A stretch of 64,000 nt of DNA from AP-15 sp963833745 (GCA_963833745.1 CAWHZD010000003.1:62001-126000), one strand, 5' to 3'; positions 44,870-54,993 are shown, counted from the stretch's first letter. Notes: generated from the letters alone by a model not told the origin. Numbers and translations: made by a program.

Positions 44870-45179
44870 CGCCCACCCCTGCGAAACCGAATGCCGCATT
44901 ATATGGCCCGGGAGGACGTGATCGTGCCGCGAAATTGCCGCTGGGCGTCGCCGCTGCTCCCTTTTGACAACGAGCGCCACGCCGCATGCCCGACGAGCGC
45001 GTCGTGGGAGCCGCGTGCGGCCGTTGTCTACGGAGGCGGTGGACGCCAAATTCATCGGCATCGGGCTTACTTCTTCGGCCTCGTGCGGAAAGCGGCGGGG
45101 GCCGGACCATATCGACGCTCGCAACCGTTGACGAGGTGCGCATCTTTGTCGCGCTGATGATTTCGGGACGGTCGACCGG
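44870..45179. other. 310-bp divergent gap with no gene recognised
   Basis: This is the shared upstream region of the rhodanese and glnE genes. Neither strand gives convincing coding sequence or a clear promoter, and no RNA structure is obvious. It probably only carries promoters. Confidence 0.5.
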
Positions 45180-48147
45180 ATGAAGCTTCTGTCCAGACTC
45201 CCCGCCAATGGCGACGGGCTGCCGCAGCCGGCGGATACACGGCGGCTGACGCTTGGCGTCGAGGCGTGGGACGAGGTGCTCGGCGCCGCCGCCGACGATC
45301 CGGCGGCGCAGACCGCGCGCGATTGGAGCACGGCGCCGCCCGGCCGGCGGCTGCTCGCGTCGATTTTTGGCAACAGCCCGTTTCTGAGCGGGCTGGCGGT
45401 CAAGGAATGGCGGTTTATGAACCGGCTGGTCGGCGACGGCCCCGACCCGCTCTTCGCGCAAATCGCCGCCAGGATCGAGGACACCGCCGACCTTGGCGAA
45501 GACACCGCCGCGCTGATGCGGCGATTGCGCAGTGCCAAGCGCCGGACCGCACTGCTCGCCGCCGTAGCCGAGCTCGCTGGCGCCTGGTCGCTCGAACAGC
45601 AGACCGCGGCGCTGAGCCGCTTTGCCGAGGCGGCGCTCGGGGCGGCAGCGCGGCACCTGCTTCGCCAGGCGGCGTCGAAACATCTGGTGGCACTCGCCGA
45701 TCCGAACGAGCCGCAGCACGACACCGGCCTGATCGTGCTTGGCATGGGAAAGCTGGGCGCCGGCGAGTTGAACTATTCGAGCGACATCGACCTGATCCTG
45801 TTTTTCGATCCGGCGAAGTCGCAGGTGACGGGGCGCGACGGCGCGCAGCCGTTTTTCGGCCGGCTCGCGCGCGATCTTGTCCGGATTCTCGAAGAACGCA
45901 CCGGCGACGGCTATGTCTTCCGCACCGATTTGCGGCTGCGCCCCGACCCGGGCTCGACCCCGCCGGCGATGTCGATCGGGGCCGCGATGGCCTATTACGA
46001 GAGTGTTGGCCAGAATTGGGAACGCGCGGCCTTGATCAAGGCGCGCCCGGTCGCCGGCGACCGGACGGCAGGCGAGCGGTTTTTGCGCGAGTTGCGGCCC
46101 TATATCTGGCGCAAGCATCTCGATTTCGCGGCGATCCAGGACATTCATTCGATCAAGCGCCAGATCAACGCGTATCGCGGCGGCGGCCGCATCGCGGTCG
46201 AAGGCCACGACATCAAGATCGGCCGCGGCGGCATCCGCGAGATCGAGTTCTTTGCCCAGACGCAGCAGCTGATCTGGGGCGGGCGCGTCCCTGAGCTGCG
46301 GGTGCGCTCGACTTGTGAGGCATTACAGCGTCTCGCCGAGGCCGGCCGTATCGACCGGGCGGCAGCGACGGCGCTGACCGCCGACTACCGATTCCTGCGC
46401 CGGCTCGAACATCGTCTGCAGATCGGTCGACGACGCACAGACGCACCGCTTGCCCGACGACCGCGAGGGCATCGCGCATATCGCGGTTTTCCTCGGCTAT
46501 CGCGGGCCGGACGCGTTCGCCGCCGATCTGACCGCGCATCTGAGCTCGGTCGAGCGGTATTACGCCGAGTTGTTCGAGCAGGCGCCGAGCCTCGCCGGCC
46601 CCGGCAATCTCGTCTTTACCGGCGCCGAGGACGACCCCGAGACTCTGGGCACGTTGTCGCGGCTCGGCTATGCCGACCCGTCTGCGGTCGCGGCAGTTGT
46701 GCGCAGCTGGCATCACGGTCGCCTGCGTGCCACCCGCAGCCAGCGGGTGCGTGAGATCCTGACCGAACTGGTGCCGGAGCTGTTGCGCATCTTCGGCGCG
46801 GCGCCGCATCCCGACGAAGCGCTGCGGCGCTTCGACCAGTTCCTGTCGCGGCTACCCGGCGGCGCGCAGCTGTTCTCGCTGTTCCAGGCCAATCCCGGGC
46901 TGCTGGCGCTGGTGGCCGACGTCATGGCCGGCGCGCCGCGGCTGGCCGAACAGTTGGCGCGGCGGCCGGCCCTGCTCGATGCGGTGCTGACCCGGGAGTT
47001 CTTCTCGCCGTTGCCGGAGCAGCCTGCCCTCGCCGCCGATCTCGGCCGGGTATTGGCCGGCGCAACCGATTTTGCCGACATGCTCGACGCGCTGCGGCGC
47101 TGGGCCGGCGAACGGCGGTTCCAGGTCGGCGTCCAATTGCTGCGCCGCGGGCTCGATGGCGGGACAGCGGGCAAGGCGCTGGCCGACATTGCCGAAACTG
47201 CGCTCGCCGCGCTCGTCCCGGCGGTCGAGGCAGAGTTCGCGCGGCGCCATGGCCGGGTTCCGGGCGGCGCCTTTGCGGTGGTCGGCATGGGACGTCTCGG
47301 CAGCCGCGAGATGACCCTCGCTTCGGACCTCGACCTGATCGTGATCTACAACGCGGCGCCCGACGCGACCGCCTCCGACGGCGCCCAGCCGCTGCCGACG
47401 TCGGCCTATTACGCCCGGCTGAGCCAGCGGCTGATCGGCGCAATCACCGCGCCGACCGCCGAGGGTCCCCTCTACCCGGTCGACATGCGGCTGCGGCCGT
47501 CGGGTTCATCGGGGCCGATTGCCTCGAGCCTCGGCAGCTTCGAGCGTTATCAGCGCGAATCGGCGTGGACCTGGGAGCATATGGCGCTGACCCGTGCACG
47601 CACGGTGGCGGGCGACGCGGCACTGCGTCGACGGGTTGAGAACACGATCGCCGCCGTGTTGCGCTCGCCACGCGACCCGTTGCGGTTGGTGGCTGATGTT
47701 GCCGACATGCGGCGGCGGATCGCCGGCGAAAGTCCACGGCCGTCTCCGTGGGACCTGAGGAACCGTCGCGGTGGCCTGATCGACCTCGAGTTCATTGTGC
47801 AATACCTGATGCTGCGCGAGGCGTCGGCCGCGCCGCAGGTCTTGCACCGTGCGACCGTCGACGCATTGCAGGCATTGGGGCTCGAGGGCGCATTGCCACC
47901 CGCGGCCGAGCGTGAGCTGAGTGCCGCCGCGGCATTGTTGCGGCATGTGCAGGCGCTGCTGACCCTGATCGGAGAAAACGCGGCGCGTGATGACGCCTTC
48001 CCGGAGCCCGACGCCGCAACGCTCGCGCGCTGCGCGGGTGCGGTTGACTTCGCCCAGCTCGACGCGGATATCACTGCCGCCACGGCGCATGTCCGCCGCT
48101 GGTATGAACACCTGATCGACGAACCGGCGGCAGGCGCTATGCTGTAG
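45180..48147 (+). CDS. glnE: bifunctional glutamine synthetase adenylyltransferase/deadenylase GlnE (frameshifted)
   Basis: GlnE adenylylates and de-adenylylates glutamine synthetase under PII control. The N-terminal frame has GMGKLGAGELNYSSDIDLIL near residue 187 (deadenylase half) and ends after RFLRRLEHRLQI. One extra G at 46425-46426 breaks it. The second frame resumes VDDAQTHRLPDD, FLGYRGPDAFAADL and carries the adenylyltransferase half with GMGRLGSREMTLASDLDLIV. Repaired, the protein is about 988 aa, the normal size. Loss of this enzyme would deregulate nitrogen assimilation, so an assembly error is the likely cause. Confidence 0.95.
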
Positions 48148-48175
48148 CAGCAGAACGGGCAGGAGACAGCACAGA

Positions 48176-48640
48176 ATGAGTGTCGAACCCGGCCAGAAGG
48201 CCCCTGATTTCAGCCTGCCGACCGACGGCAACGGCAAGGTTACGCTCTCGCAGCTCGCCGGCAAGAAAGTGGTCCTGTATTTCTACCCCAAGGACGACAC
48301 TTCGGGCTGCACCGCCGAGGCCTGCGGTTTTCGCGACTCGTTTCCGGATTACGGCGGGACCGGCGCCGTCGTCATCGGCATCTCCAAGGACTCCGTCGCC
48401 TCGCACGACAAATTCAAGCAAAAGCACGATCTCCCATTCATGCTCGCCTCCGACACGGCGGGCGAAGTCTGCGAAAAATACGGCACCTGGGTCGAAAAAA
48501 GCATGTACGGCCGCAAATACATGGGCATCGAGCGCGCTACCTTTCTGATCGACGGGTCGGGCACCGTCCGTGGCGCGTGGCGCAAGGTGCGCGTGCCGGG
48601 CCACGTCGCCGAAGTGCTGAAGGCGGCGCAGGCGCTCTGA
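48176..48640 (+). CDS. bcp: thioredoxin-dependent peroxiredoxin (BCP type)
   Basis: This 154-aa peroxiredoxin reduces hydrogen peroxide and alkyl hydroperoxides. PDFSLPTDGNGKV, YPKDDTSGCTAEACGFRD with peroxidatic Cys45 and resolving Cys50 (five apart, typical of BCP alpha-type), and GIERATFLIDGSGTVR are present. Its start lies 28 bases after the glnE stop. The pair and the next gene form a transcript seen in other alphaproteobacteria. Confidence 0.95.
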   Translation: MSVEPGQKAPDFSLPTDGNGKVTLSQLAGKKVVLYFYPKDDTSGCTAEACGFRDSFPDYGGTGAVVIGISKDSVASHDKFKQKHDLPFMLASDTAGEVCEKYGTWVEKSMYGRKYMGIERATFLIDGSGTVRGAWRKVRVPGHVAEVLKAAQAL

Positions 48641-49455
48641 CGGCCGGTACCCTCACCGCCGGCGCGGTTGCGATCCTCGCCGCGTCGGACCCCGCGACCA
48701 AGGTTGCGATGAGTGGGGCCTCGGCCGCGGCCTGGTCCGAAGGGAAAATGACGATCGGTGACGCGGCGCCGCCGCTGCGCCCGGCACGGCCTGAGCGGCC
48801 GGAGTTGCGCCCGCCGCGCGACATGCCGAAGCGGCGCAATTTCGGCTCACCGGCCGGACGAACAGCGCTGTTGCACGCGCTTGCCCATATCGAGCTGAAC
48901 GCGGTCGATCTTGCCTGGGACATCGTCGCGCGCTTTGCCGGGAGCGGCCTCCCGCGCACATTTTGCGACGATTGGGTCGGGGTTGCCGCTGAGGAGGCCC
49001 TTCATTTCCAGCTGCTCTCGGCCCGTCTTGCCGATGTCAACGCGCGCTACGGCGATTTGCCCGCGCATGACGGGCTGTGGGAAGCGGCGGCGGCGAGCGC
49101 CGGCGACCTGCTCGCCCGCCTCGCCGTCGTGCCGCTCGTGCTGGAGGCGCGCGGGCTCGATGTGACGCCCGAGATGGCGGCGCGGCTCGAGCGCGCCGGC
49201 GATCTGCAGAGTGCGGCGCTCCTGCATCACATTTATGAACAGGAGATCGGTCACGTCGCCATCGGGCGGTACTGGTTTGATCGCTGCTGCCGCGCTCAGG
49301 GTCTCGTCCCCCGCGAGGTCTTTCACGATCGCGTCAGGCGTTTTTTCAGGGGCACGCTAAAGCCGCCCTTCAACAAGAGAGCGCGCGCCGCGGCCGGCCT
49401 TCCCGCCGGCTATTACGAACCGTTGGCCGGCCCGGGCGACGGCTTTGAAGGCTGA
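48577..49455 (+). CDS. DUF455 ferritin-like protein
   Basis: The conserved domain spans about residues 40-290: RPARPERPELRPPRDMPKRR, LLHALAHIELNAVDLAWDIV, DDWVGVAAEEALHFQLLSAR, YGDLPAHDGLWEAA, VPLVLEARGLDVTP and IYEQEIGHVAIG. The E-x-x-H pairs suggest a ferritin-like di-iron helical bundle. The start is unclear: ATG 48577 overlaps bcp by 64 bases, while CTG 48637 or ATG 48709 would begin later. Family alignments start near the ATG 48709 region or slightly before, so the first residues are uncertain. Confidence 0.88.
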   Translation: MAQGARAGPRRRSAEGGAGALTAGTLTAGAVAILAASDPATKVAMSGASAAAWSEGKMTIGDAAPPLRPARPERPELRPPRDMPKRRNFGSPAGRTALLHALAHIELNAVDLAWDIVARFAGSGLPRTFCDDWVGVAAEEALHFQLLSARLADVNARYGDLPAHDGLWEAAAASAGDLLARLAVVPLVLEARGLDVTPEMAARLERAGDLQSAALLHHIYEQEIGHVAIGRYWFDRCCRAQGLVPREVFHDRVRRFFRGTLKPPFNKRARAAAGLPAGYYEPLAGPGDGFEG

Positions 49456-50627
49456 ACGCCGGCCGGAGCAGGCTCGGCGGTCGGCGGGCGTGGCGCCCGC
49501 TGCGCCGAGGCCAGCCGGCGCTCGGCTTCATCGCTGACGACCCGGGCAAGCTCCTGCTGGCGGCCGAGCAATTGGCGGAAGTCGACGATGTCGAGGGTTA
49601 GTAAGGTGCACGGTTGCACCGCAACGATCGTCGCGTTGCGCGGGCCACCGGTCAGCAATGCGATCTCGCCAAAAAACTCGCCGGGTCCGAGCCGAACCGT
49701 TTCCGGCCTCAGCCGCACCTCGACCTCGCCCGAGGCGATGAAATACATGCAGTCGCCGCGCTCACCACGGCGCACGATCACCGCCCGCGCCGGGTAGTCG
49801 CGGGCGCGCAACAGACGCGCGACATCGGCGATGACCGAGGCACCGACATTTTTGAAAAACGGCACCTTGGCGACGAGGTCCCAGGTGCGCAGAAATTCTC
49901 GCCGCCGCAATTCTTCGGCATAGCCGCTGGCGAGGATACCCGCCCACAGCGCGAAAACGAGGATGCCGCTGACCATGACCAGCCCTGCGAGAACCCGCCC
50001 GGCCGGGGTAATCGGGGTCACGTCGCCGTAACCGGTGGTCGTCAGGGTCACGATCGCCCACCACAACGACTGCGGGATCGAGCCGAACAGCTCCGGCTGG
50101 GCATTGCGCTCCAACAGGTAGGCGAGGCTGGCGGCGGCGAGCAGCACGATGCCGAAGGCGAGCAGCACCGACAACAGCGCGTGGCGGGCGCGGCTGATCA
50201 CCCGCTGCAGGCTCGCCAGCCCTTGCGAATAGCGGACCGGCTTGAACACCCAGACAAAGCCGTAGAGGCTGGCGTATTTCGGGCTGAAAGCGATATCGAG
50301 CACCCCGGGCAACCCCCCCAAGAGGTCGAACAAGCCGCTCCCGGACGTCATCCAGGCGAGCCGCGCGCGCCAGCCTCGATGGTGCGCCGCCGGCGCTCCA
50401 GGGGCAGCTGCCAGCCGCGCCAGGTACTCGGCGATGAAGAAGGCGCAGACGATCTGAAACCCGACGTCGAGGCTGCCTTGATGAGCTTGGCGCCAGGGCG
50501 CCACCGTGTCGGCAAGCATGATGGCGATGCCGAGGAGGACCATCGCATGGTGAGCAACGCGAAACGCCCGCGCGGCACTGCCGGGCGTTTCGGGCTGCAG
50601 GACCTGGTAGAGCCGCTCCCAGCTCAT
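49413..50627 (-). CDS. six-TM potassium channel with cyclic-nucleotide-binding domain
   Basis: This 404-aa protein has six membrane segments, the selectivity filter TLTTTGYGDV near residue 197 between S5 and S6, and a C-terminal cNMP-binding fold. That fold includes FFKNVGASVIADVARLLRAR, RGERGDCMYFIASGEVEVRL and GPGEFFGEIALLTGGPRNAT, whose FGEIALLxGxxRxA is the nucleotide-phosphate binding cassette. It resembles MloK1-type prokaryotic channels gated by cAMP. The S4 segment has few positive charges, so voltage sensing is likely weak. Its 3' end overlaps the DUF455 gene by 43 bases, convergently. Confidence 0.93.
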   Translation of the reverse strand: MSWERLYQVLQPETPGSAARAFRVAHHAMVLLGIAIMLADTVAPWRQAHQGSLDVGFQIVCAFFIAEYLARLAAAPGAPAAHHRGWRARLAWMTSGSGLFDLLGGLPGVLDIAFSPKYASLYGFVWVFKPVRYSQGLASLQRVISRARHALLSVLLAFGIVLLAAASLAYLLERNAQPELFGSIPQSLWWAIVTLTTTGYGDVTPITPAGRVLAGLVMVSGILVFALWAGILASGYAEELRRREFLRTWDLVAKVPFFKNVGASVIADVARLLRARDYPARAVIVRRGERGDCMYFIASGEVEVRLRPETVRLGPGEFFGEIALLTGGPRNATIVAVQPCTLLTLDIVDFRQLLGRQQELARVVSDEAERRLASAQRAPRPPTAEPAPAGVQPSKPSPGPANGS

Positions 50628-50632
50628 GCCTT

Positions 50633-50678
50633 ATTGTAGAGGCACCGCGATCCGGATTGTAGAGGCACCGCGGTCCGG
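50633..50678. repeat. 23-bp tandem pair
   Basis: ATTGTAGAGGCACCGCGATC plus CGG is repeated once (50633-50655, 50656-50678) with one change. It lies just upstream of the channel gene start in the divergent gap with the polysaccharide gene. Possibly a slippage product or a pair of binding sites; no evidence separates the two. Confidence 0.75.
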
Positions 50679-50804
50679 CTGAAATAGAGCGGCTCACATC
50701 GGCGCTGCATCGTCGTCGCGCCGCAAGGGAGCTGGGCCGGTTCGAGGCGGGACGGTTGGCAAGCCTGGTATCGCATTCTCGGCTTTTCCTGTTATAGGGG
50801 CTCA

Positions 50805-52757
50805 ATGGCGATCCTCCCCAACAACCGGCGCGCCGTATTCGCCTACCTGCACGACGTCGCGATGGCGGCGCTGTCCTTTGTCGTTTCGCTGTATTTGCGC
50901 ATCGGCGGAGAGGTTGTCGGCTACCAGCCGCGCCTGACCGCCATTTATATCGTCAGCTTCACCCTTATCGCCGGGGTCGTCTATCTGCTGACGGGGCTCT
51001 ACCGCGGCATCTGGCGCTACGCCTCATTGCCCGATCTGTACAACATCAGCCGTGCGGTCAGTCTGACGATCCTGGTCTTTCTGCCGGTCATGTTCGTCCT
51101 GACCCGGCTCGAAGCGCTGCCGCGCTCGACGTTGCTGATCAACTGGTTCGTGCTGACGGCATTGCTCGGCGCCCCGCGGCTTGCCTATCGCCTATTCAAG
51201 GATCGCGGTCTCGACCACGTTCTCGAACGCGCCAAGCATCAAAGCGTGCCGGTGCTGTTGATCAGCGCAAAGGATGGCGCCGACACCTTCATCCGCGAAA
51301 TGATGCGCAATCCGCGCGCGGTCTACCGCGTCGTCGGCGTCGTCGCCGATACCCCGTCGCGTGTCGGTCGCGAAATCTACCGGGTCCCGATCTTGGGCAC
51401 GATCGATTCGCTCGAAGCCGTCGTCGAGCGGCTGGACCGGCGCGGCAAACGCCCACAGAAACTGATCATCACCGCACAAAATCTGCCTGGCGACCAGGTC
51501 CGAAGACTGCTCGACCGAGCCGATGCGCTGGCGATTCCGTTGGCGCGCCTTCCGAAGTTGACCGATTTCGAGCGCCACCTGGAAAATCCCGAATATGGGC
51601 CCGATCACGTGCTGGAGCCGATCGCGCTCGAAGATTTGCTGGGGCGCCCGCAGGCGGTGCTCGACCGGGCCGGCATGTCGCGGCTGATCCACGGGCGCCG
51701 CGTGCTGGTTACCGGCGCGGGCGGCACCATCGGTGCCGAGCTTTCACGCCAGATTGCGGCGTTGTCGCCGGCGTGTCTGATCCTGTTGGACAACAGCGAG
51801 TTCGCGCTCTACGCCATCGACATGGAATTGCGCGAACGGTTCCCGCAAACACCGCGGGTGTCGTTGCTGCGCGATGTGCGCGACCGGGCCCAAATCGACG
51901 CCATCCTCGCTGCCGAGCGACCCGGGATCATCTGCCACGCGGCTGCCCTGAAGCATCTGCCGATGGTCGAGGCGAACCCGGTCGAAGGGGTGCTGACCAA
52001 CATCGCCGGGAGCCGTAACGTCGCCGAGGCGGCGCGCGCCTTTGGCGTGTCGACCGTGGTCATGATCTCGACCGACAAGGCGGTCAATCCGACGAGCGTC
52101 ATGGGCGCCACCAAGCGCGTCGCCGAGAGCTTCTGCCAGGCGCTCGACTTATACGAGGCGCGGCACCAGGCGGAGGGCACGCGTTATGTCACCGTGAGGT
52201 TCGGCAATGTGCTCGGCTCGACCGGCTCGGTGGTGCCTTTGTTCGCGCGCCAGCTCGCCGCCGGCGGGCCGCTGACCGTTACCCATCCCGAGGTCAGCCG
52301 CTTCTTCATGACGGTGCGCGAGGCGGTCGAGCTGGTCCTGCAAGCGGCGGCGCTGTCGCCGGGGTCGGAAGCGCCGGACGACCGCGGGAAAATTTGTGTC
52401 CTGGAGATGGGCGAGCCGATCAAAATCGTCGATCTGGCGGAACAGATGATCCGTCTTGCCGGGTTGCGTCCCGAGCGCGACGTCAAAATCGAATTCGTCG
52501 GCTTGCGCCCCGGCGAGAAATTGCACGAAGAGCTGTTTCACCCGGCCGAGCCGCTGGTGCCGACACGCAGCCCGGCAATCCGCCTCGCGGCGCCCCGCAC
52601 CGCCGATTACGCATTGCTCGCCCGTTCTGTGGACGAGATCGAGGAAGCGGCGCGCAACCGGCGCGAAGAACGGATGCTGCAATTGCTGGAAAGGCTGGTG
52701 CCCGAATACCGCCGTAGGCGAGCCGAGACGAACGGCGCGATCGCGTCGGGTGGCTGA
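50805..52757 (+). CDS. FlaA1/WbpM-type nucleotide-sugar 4,6-dehydratase, membrane-bound
   Basis: This 650-aa protein has four N-terminal membrane segments, a CoA-binding-like middle part and a C-terminal Rossmann dehydratase domain. The nucleotide loop is VLVTGAGGTIGAELSRQI near residue 301, followed by DNSEFALYAI, LKHLPMVEANPVEGVLTNIA, ISTDKAVNPTSVMGATKRVA with Met in place of the catalytic Tyr (as in WbpM/FlaA1), and RFGNVLGSTGSVVPLF. It converts UDP-GlcNAc-type sugars to the 4-keto-6-deoxy form for surface polysaccharides. No glycan cluster is attached here. Confidence 0.94.
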   Translation: MAILPNNRRAVFAYLHDVAMAALSFVVSLYLRIGGEVVGYQPRLTAIYIVSFTLIAGVVYLLTGLYRGIWRYASLPDLYNISRAVSLTILVFLPVMFVLTRLEALPRSTLLINWFVLTALLGAPRLAYRLFKDRGLDHVLERAKHQSVPVLLISAKDGADTFIREMMRNPRAVYRVVGVVADTPSRVGREIYRVPILGTIDSLEAVVERLDRRGKRPQKLIITAQNLPGDQVRRLLDRADALAIPLARLPKLTDFERHLENPEYGPDHVLEPIALEDLLGRPQAVLDRAGMSRLIHGRRVLVTGAGGTIGAELSRQIAALSPACLILLDNSEFALYAIDMELRERFPQTPRVSLLRDVRDRAQIDAILAAERPGIICHAAALKHLPMVEANPVEGVLTNIAGSRNVAEAARAFGVSTVVMISTDKAVNPTSVMGATKRVAESFCQALDLYEARHQAEGTRYVTVRFGNVLGSTGSVVPLFARQLAAGGPLTVTHPEVSRFFMTVREAVELVLQAAALSPGSEAPDDRGKICVLEMGEPIKIVDLAEQMIRLAGLRPERDVKIEFVGLRPGEKLHEELFHPAEPLVPTRSPAIRLAAPRTADYALLARSVDEIEEAARNRREERMLQLLERLVPEYRRRRAETNGAIASGG

Positions 52758-52774
52758 GTGTCGGCGCCGGTTTT

Positions 52775-53161
52775 TCAGGAGCGTTGCGGCTCGCGGCTCA
52801 GCCCGTTCGCCGCCAGCCCGTCGACATAGGCGCGCCAGCGCTGCGCGTATTCGACACCGAGCTGGTGGAGATAGCTCCACGAATAAATTCCGGTGTCGTG
52901 CAGATCGTCGAAAGTGATGCGCACGGCGTAATTGCCGACCGGCTCCAGCCCGATGATGCCGACATGGATGCGGCCCGGAACCAGAGTCTTCTGCCCGGGC
53001 CCGTGGCCCTGAACCTCGGCCGACGGACTTTCGACCCGCAGATATTCGGCCGGCAACAGAAAATGGCTGCCGTCGTCAAAGCTGATTTCGACGAGCTTTT
53101 CCGCCTGCTTGAGCCGGAGCTCGACCGGCCAGCGCGTCGTCGCGCTCGCGCTCATCACCAA
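52775..53161 (-). CDS. DUF971 (gamma-butyrobetaine hydroxylase-like N-terminal domain) protein
   Basis: This 128-aa single-domain protein has WPVELRLKQAEKLVEISFDD, LLPAEYLRVESPSAEVQGH and VGNYAVRITFDDLHDTGIYS with the closing WSYLHQLG. The domain is found alone in many proteobacteria and next to Fe-S assembly genes. It is likely an iron-binding or Fe-S related accessory, but the function is not established. It is followed by trm112 with a four-base gap. Confidence 0.92.
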   Translation of the reverse strand: MVMSASATTRWPVELRLKQAEKLVEISFDDGSHFLLPAEYLRVESPSAEVQGHGPGQKTLVPGRIHVGIIGLEPVGNYAVRITFDDLHDTGIYSWSYLHQLGVEYAQRWRAYVDGLAANGLSREPQRS

Positions 53162-53165
53162 TTCC

Positions 53166-53384
53166 TCAGGACGAAGGCAGCCTTTTGGTCGTCTGTTCGT
53201 CCTCGCGCAGCGGGCGTGCTTCGTCGACCAGCATGATCGGGATGCCGTCGCGGATCGGATAGGCGAGCCCGGCCTCCTCGCTGATCAGCTCTTGGGCATC
53301 GCGATCATAGCGCAACGGCGCCTTGGTCAGCGGGCAGACCAGAATATCGAGCAATTTCGGATCGATCTCGGACGACCCTTCCAT
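53166..53384 (-). CDS. Trm112 family protein
   Basis: This 72-aa protein has DPKLLDILVCPLTKAPLRYD and the closing AGLAYPIRDGIPIMLVDEAR, a zinc-ribbon-like fold. In eukaryotes and some bacteria Trm112 activates methyltransferases; bacterial copies are also found beside tetraacyldisaccharide kinase genes. Only one of the usual Cys remains, which is the common alphaproteobacterial version. Confidence 0.94.
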   Translation of the reverse strand: MEGSSEIDPKLLDILVCPLTKAPLRYDRDAQELISEEAGLAYPIRDGIPIMLVDEARPLREDEQTTKRLPSS

Positions 53385-53413
53385 CCTTCCCTCCGTGCCG
53401 GTCGTCGCCGCCC

Positions 53414-54073
53414 TCAGTGGCGAACGCCGCCGCCCTCGTTCGGGCGGTTCATCGCCGCCATCTCGACGATGGCGGTCAGCAGCCGGGCGCGCTCATCCAG
53501 ATCCGGGGCCTCGAGCAGGGCCTGCTTTTCGCTCGGCTCGAACGGACAGACCATCGCGATCGACGTGACGAGGCGCTCGCCCGGCACAGAACTGATCGCG
53601 TCCCATTCACCCTTGATCTGATGCCTGTCGAAATAAGCGCGCAACCCGTGGATCAGGCGCTCGCGGTCAAAGCCGGGCTCGCGCGGGTTCCTGAGGTCGG
53701 CGGCGTACTCATCCCATTGCGGCACGACCCGACGATAGCCGCTCAGCAGCGGTAGCTCCTCGCGAATGCGAAAGCGGCAAAGACCCGTCAGGGTGATCAG
53801 ATAGCGCCCGTCCTCGGTCTCGGAAAACGCGGTGATGCGGCCGGCGCATCCGGTCGGGTAGACAGCGGGATTGCCCGACGGGGGCTGGTTGGGGTCGCTC
53901 GGCTGGACCATGCCGACCAGCCGGTCGCCGGCCAGCGCATCGCGCGTCATCGCTAGATAGCGCGGCTCGAAGATGTTGAGCGGGAGCCGTCCACGCGGCA
54001 ACAGCAGGACGCCCGCGAGCGGGAAGATCGGCAGGGTCTCGCACAACGCGGTGGCGCCGGGCCGCTCGCTCAT
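53414..54073 (-). CDS. Lon substrate-binding (LAN) domain protein
   Basis: The start ATG 54073 gives 219 aa. It has the ATP-independent Lon N-terminal fold only: PIFPLAGVLLLPRGRLPLNI, FEPRYLAMTRDALAGDRLVG, GCAGRITAFSETEDGRYLIT and GLCRFRIREE. The protease and ATPase parts are absent. These free-standing LAN proteins are common and may act as substrate adaptors. It lies 12 bases behind the cnoX gene in the same transcript. Confidence 0.92.
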   Translation of the reverse strand: MSERPGATALCETLPIFPLAGVLLLPRGRLPLNIFEPRYLAMTRDALAGDRLVGMVQPSDPNQPPSGNPAVYPTGCAGRITAFSETEDGRYLITLTGLCRFRIREELPLLSGYRRVVPQWDEYAADLRNPREPGFDRERLIHGLRAYFDRHQIKGEWDAISSVPGERLVTSIAMVCPFEPSEKQALLEAPDLDERARLLTAIVEMAAMNRPNEGGGVRH

Positions 54074-54084
54074 TACGTCCTCCC

Positions 54085-54993
54085 TCATGAAAACATCAAG
54101 GCCGACAACCGCCGCCGTGCACTCAAGGTCAGCGGATCGGAGGCGCCCATGACTTCGAAAAACTTGACGAGCCGTTTGCGTGCCGCCTGCTCGTTCCATT
54201 CGCGATCGCGTTTGTACAAGCTCAGCAGCTCGTCGATCGCGGCCTCGCGGTCGCCGCTGCCGAAGAGTGCGGTGGCGAGCTCCAGCCGCGCCTCATGGTC
54301 GTCGGCGTTCGCGGCCAACCGGGCGCGCCATTTTCCGGCGGAGGCCATCGCGGTCTTCGCCTGCTCGGCAAGGTCGAGCCCGGCGCGCGCCGCGGCAATC
54401 TCGGCATCGCCGGCATTCTCCTTCGCCACCCGGTCGAGCACTTGGCGCGCCTTGGCGAGATCGCCGCCGGCGATCAACGCGCGGGCCAAACCGGCCTGGG
54501 CTTCGACATTCGCCGGCTCGCGCTGGAGGACCTGCGAAAAGACCGCCGCGGCGCTGCCGTGGTCGCCTTGCTGCAGCGCCTCTTTGGCCATCGCCAGCGC
54601 TTCCTCGACCGGCGAAGGCCCGCCCTTGCCGCCACTGACGCGCTGCACGAACTGTTTGACTTGGCTTTCCGGAAGGGCGCCGACAAAGCCGTCGACCGGT
54701 CGCCCATCCTTGAACGCGTACACCGCCGGGATCGACTGGATACGCATCTGCTGGGCGATCTCGGGGTTCTCGTCGATGTTGAGCTTTACCATGCGCACCG
54801 CGCCATTGGCAGCGCGCACGGTTTTTTCGAGAAGCGGCCCGAGTTGGCGGCACGGGCCGCACCACGGCGCCCAGAAATCGACGATGACGGGTGTTTCGAA
54901 CGAGCTGTCGACGACCTCGGCCATAAAGGTGGCGGTGGTGACGTCCGTGGCGGGGGTGGCAGCAGCGCCGCCGATCAAAGGTTCGCTCGGCAT
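54085..54993 (-). CDS. cnoX: thioredoxin-TPR chaperedoxin (CnoX/YbbN)
   Basis: The start ATG 54993 gives 302 aa. A thioredoxin domain (WAPWCGPCRQLGPLLEKTVR, Cys45 and Cys48, IPAVYAFKDGRPVDGFVGAL) is followed by a tetratricopeptide-type domain (AAAVFSQVLQREPANVEAQA, LARALIAGGDLAKARQVLDR). CnoX-type proteins hold oxidised client proteins for GroEL. Here the CGPC active site is intact, so it can also reduce disulfides. Confidence 0.93.
   Translation of the reverse strand: MPSEPLIGGAAATPATDVTTATFMAEVVDSSFETPVIVDFWAPWCGPCRQLGPLLEKTVRAANGAVRMVKLNIDENPEIAQQMRIQSIPAVYAFKDGRPVDGFVGALPESQVKQFVQRVSGGKGGPSPVEEALAMAKEALQQGDHGSAAAVFSQVLQREPANVEAQAGLARALIAGGDLAKARQVLDRVAKENAGDAEIAAARAGLDLAEQAKTAMASAGKWRARLAANADDHEARLELATALFGSGDREAAIDELLSLYKRDREWNEQAARKRLVKFFEVMGASDPLTLSARRRLSALMFS

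Noticed and set aside
44214..46208. 664-aa minus-strand frame over glnE and rhodanese
   Set aside because: Shadow frame; the true genes there have full family motifs.
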